Origin: Cryomorphaceae bacterium
GTDB lineage: Bacteria; Bacteroidota; Bacteroidia; Flavobacteriales; Schleiferiaceae
Reading direction: 5' to 3'
Assembly (NCBI GenBank): GCA_003444795.1
Contig: DLWR01000180.1
Span: 1-7,088, forward strand
DNA length: 7,088 nucleotides
Part shown: positions 6,605-7,088 of the stretch, piece by piece
How the letters are laid out: every line of letters starts with the position of its first letter
Numbering within the stretch: the stretch's first letter is position 1
Position numbers and translations under genes: made by a program
Notes under the pieces: model-generated
Databases searched by the model: none
What the model saw: only the letters and a program-made list of their open reading frames with translations
Told to the model about the DNA's origin: nothing

Positions 6605-7088
6605 GGCTGAAACAGTGGGTTTCTGCGGCTCGTCCGCGCACTTTGCCGCTCGCGTTGGCCTGTATAGCGTTGGGCAGTTTATTGGCGGCCGACCGAGGAT
6701 ACTTTGACGGGTGGTTGACCCTCTGGATGGTGCTGACGGCTGCATCCTACCAACTCGTGTCCAATTTGGCCAACGACCTGGGCGATTTTCGCACAGGGGC
6801 GGACCAACACGGCACTGCCCAAGGAGGGGTAGAAGCGCGTGCCGTAGCCAGTGGCATCATCCAAGAAGCGGAAATGCAGCGTGCAGTCAATGTTTTGACG
6901 GTTTTGGCCCTCGGCTTTACGGTCTTGACTTCCTGGTGGGGCACGACCCATTTGAGTGGCTACCATACTGCTACTTTTTTGGCTCTGGGCACCCTAGCTA
7001 CGCTTGCAGCACGCGGCTACACGATGGGCTGGGCCTATGGATATAAAGGACTAGGCGATCTTTTTGTCATTCTCTTCTTTGGTCCCGT
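6601..7088 (+). CDS. menA: 1,4-dihydroxy-2-naphthoate polyprenyltransferase (partial, C-terminus beyond right edge)
   Basis: Membrane enzyme of the UbiA family that attaches the polyprenyl tail to DHNA, giving demethylmenaquinone. From TTG at 6601 the frame stays open to the right edge (162 codons plus 2 nt). It reads [18 protein letters not shown], the typical MenA start with the ARPRTLPLA motif and first membrane segment (about 12-30). Next comes the first Asp-rich prenyl-diphosphate motif [14 protein letters not shown] (55-68, with N55, D59, D62, D68), hydrophobic helices at about 97-114 and 121-140, and [15 protein letters not shown] (148-162), also characteristic. MenA is about 300 residues, so nearly half is outside. 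The first in-frame ATG (6727) would remove ARPRTLPLA and the first helix, so a non-ATG start is required. TTG, overlapping the menB stop as TTGA, is the best candidate; CTG at 6607 is the alternative. No SD is seen. Confidence 0.92.
   Translation, partial: MRLKQWVSAARPRTLPLALACIALGSLLAADRGYFDGWLTLWMVLTAASYQLVSNLANDLGDFRTGADQHGTAQGGVEARAVASGIIQEAEMQRAVNVLTVLALGFTVLTSWWGTTHLSGYHTATFLALGTLATLAARGYTMGWAYGYKGLGDLFVILFFGP

Noticed and set aside
5969..6745. Long minus-strand open frame (258 codons) opposite menB and the menA start
   Set aside because: It is antisense to two clearly identified genes and shows no recognisable domain; composition follows from the coding strand.
6711..7046. Plus-strand ATG-initiated frame of 111 codons overlapping menA
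   Set aside because: It is out of frame with the convincing MenA reading and has no membrane segments or motifs; it appears only because menA lacks an ATG start.
1..7088. Search for a novel system, mobile element, CRISPR array, tRNA or riboswitch
   Set aside because: Almost every base is accounted for by conserved housekeeping and menaquinone genes. No direct-repeat arrays, transposase motifs, cloverleaf or long structured leaders were seen by eye.

Overview
The window looks like ordinary chromosomal DNA from a member of the Bacteroidota, possibly flavobacteria-like; class is not resolved. The evidence is the protein flavour (bacteroidete-style ThrRS, IF-3, MenD and MenA), TAnnTTTG boxes of the Bacteroidota -7 type, and mostly weak or absent Shine-Dalgarno sequences. 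Base composition looks moderately GC-rich for that phylum, but I did not count it. I see no tRNA, rRNA, mobile element or CRISPR array, and no undescribed system. The interest lies in gene starts, promoter architecture and one active-site substitution.

The left part (1-2707) is on the minus strand. Reading leftwards it holds thrS (threonyl-tRNA synthetase), infC (initiation factor IF-3) and rpmI (ribosomal protein L35, cut by the left edge). This is the classic translation cluster; rplT would be expected next, outside the window.

A 61-bp divergent intergenic region (2708-2768) separates the two arms. It carries two opposed TAnnTTTG boxes that form an inverted repeat: one faces thrS and the other faces the plus-strand genes.

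The right part (2769-7088) is a compact plus-strand menaquinone (vitamin K2) operon: menI (DHNA-CoA thioesterase), menF (isochorismate synthase), menD (SEPHCHC synthase), menB (DHNA-CoA synthase) and menA (DHNA prenyltransferase, cut by the right edge). Successive genes overlap by 4, 1 and 4 nt, or are 10 nt apart. MenF makes isochorismate from chorismate and MenD adds the succinyl-semialdehyde unit. MenH, MenC and MenE, which act next, are not in the window. MenB then closes the naphthoquinol ring, MenI releases 1,4-dihydroxy-2-naphthoate from CoA, and MenA prenylates it at the membrane.

Points worth a second look: menA appears to start at a TTG that overlaps the menB stop, just after a small hairpin. 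MenD has Glu where the thiamine-diphosphate metal ligand is normally Asp. infC may start at a non-AUG codon upstream of its first ATG. menI and menB each have a TAnnTTTG box exactly 5 nt before the ATG, suggesting leaderless transcripts.
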